From contig CAYGBK010000034.1 of the NCBI GenBank assembly GCA_964348095.1, forward strand, positions 1 to 5,824: a DNA stretch of 5,824 nucleotides, read 5' to 3'. Of the stretch, positions 5,569 to 5,824 are shown piece after piece; the first letter of the stretch is position 1, and each line of letters begins with the position of its first letter. Below the pieces are notes generated by a model. It was not told where the DNA came from. It saw only the letters and a program-made list of their open reading frames with translations, and ran no database searches. Source of the DNA: WVXP01 sp964348095. Its GTDB lineage: Bacteria > Desulfobacterota > BSN033 > WVXP01. Both the position numbers and the translations under genes were made by a program.

Positions 5569-5824
5569 TCAATGCCGCAAGAAACTCTCCCCTTTTTTCG
5601 TAATCCCCTCCTCAAAACGGCTCAGGCGGAGGGGATTGTCCTTCTGATCGTTCTGACCCGTGACGAGGTCGGCCAATCTCTTCCCAGCCGCAGGGGAAAG
5701 CATCACTCCCGCCCAGAATCCACAGTTCAAATAAAACCCAGGGACATCAGCTACGGGTCCGATCAGCGGTTCATCGTCCGGAGTATAAACGTATTGGCCA
5801 GCCGAAACCATGACATCACGTTTC
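5569..5824 (-). CDS. FAD-dependent oxidoreductase, DAO family, C-terminal end (runs off right edge)
   Basis: The last 84 residues of a flavoenzyme of the D-amino acid oxidase / glycine oxidase / sarcosine oxidase fold are visible. The frame is open through the right edge, so the gene begins outside the window and the internal ATG at 5811 is not its start. The C-terminal FAD-binding block typical of the family is clear: TPDDEPLIGPVADVPGFYLN, then CGFWAGVMLSPAAGKRLADL, matching the usual 'TpDg.PliGp...pgly...G..g.G...aPa.G..lAdli' pattern. A final NPLRLSRFE follows, as in many DAO proteins ('...f...RF'). Such enzymes oxidise the C-N bond of secondary or primary amines, including N-methyl amino acids, D-amino acids and cis-4-hydroxy-D-proline. 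The gene ends 105 bp before the methyltransferase, in the same orientation, with no clear promoter between them, so cotranscription is likely. The exact substrate cannot be read from this tail. It ends in TGA. Confidence 0.88.
   Translation of the reverse strand, partial: KRDVMVSAGQYVYTPDDEPLIGPVADVPGFYLNCGFWAGVMLSPAAGKRLADLVTGQNDQKDNPLRLSRFEEGITKKGESFLRH

Overview
The window is a run of six protein-coding genes, all on the minus strand, so it reads biologically from right to left. In that order they are: the C-terminal end of an FAD-dependent oxidoreductase of the DAO family (5569-5824, cut by the right edge); a trimethylamine/glycine-betaine methyltransferase (MttB-superfamily) protein without pyrrolysine (4012-5463); a proline racemase / hydroxyproline epimerase family enzyme with both catalytic cysteines (2691-3704); and the first part of a branched-chain-amino-acid-type ABC importer, namely livG (1442-2164), livF (616-1383) and the N-terminal two thirds of livH (1-590, cut by the left edge). 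livM and the periplasmic binding protein would be expected further left but are not in the window.

The three non-coding stretches each hold something. The gap upstream of livG has a near-consensus sigma70 promoter (TTGACA, 17 bp, TATGGT). A 7-bp inverted repeat lies across its spacer and a pair of 8-bp direct repeats lies just upstream of the -35, so the importer appears to have its own regulated promoter. The gap between the methyltransferase and the racemase is largely filled by a nested, imperfect palindrome of about 190 bp that looks like a MITE-like or other intergenic repeat element. The remaining stretch, about 2261-2690, shows no gene or clear signal.

Taken together, the genes suggest uptake and breakdown of an N-methylated amino acid. 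The best-fitting substrate is an N-methylated proline such as proline betaine (stachydrine) or hydroxyproline betaine. The importer would bring it in, the MttB-type enzyme would remove one methyl group to a corrinoid protein, the flavoenzyme could remove the second methyl oxidatively or oxidise the D-imino acid, and the racemase would interconvert L- and D-(hydroxy)proline. This pathway is inferred from gene neighbourhood and family membership. The corrinoid protein, its activating enzyme and the second methyltransferase are not in this window.

The organism is a bacterium with moderate GC content and strong Shine-Dalgarno sites. A non-pyrrolysine MttB protein beside a clostridial-type proline racemase fits an anaerobe, for example Desulfobacterota or Bacillota, but the sequence does not settle the lineage. 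TAG is the terminal stop of three of the five genes whose ends are visible, which argues against amber reassignment.
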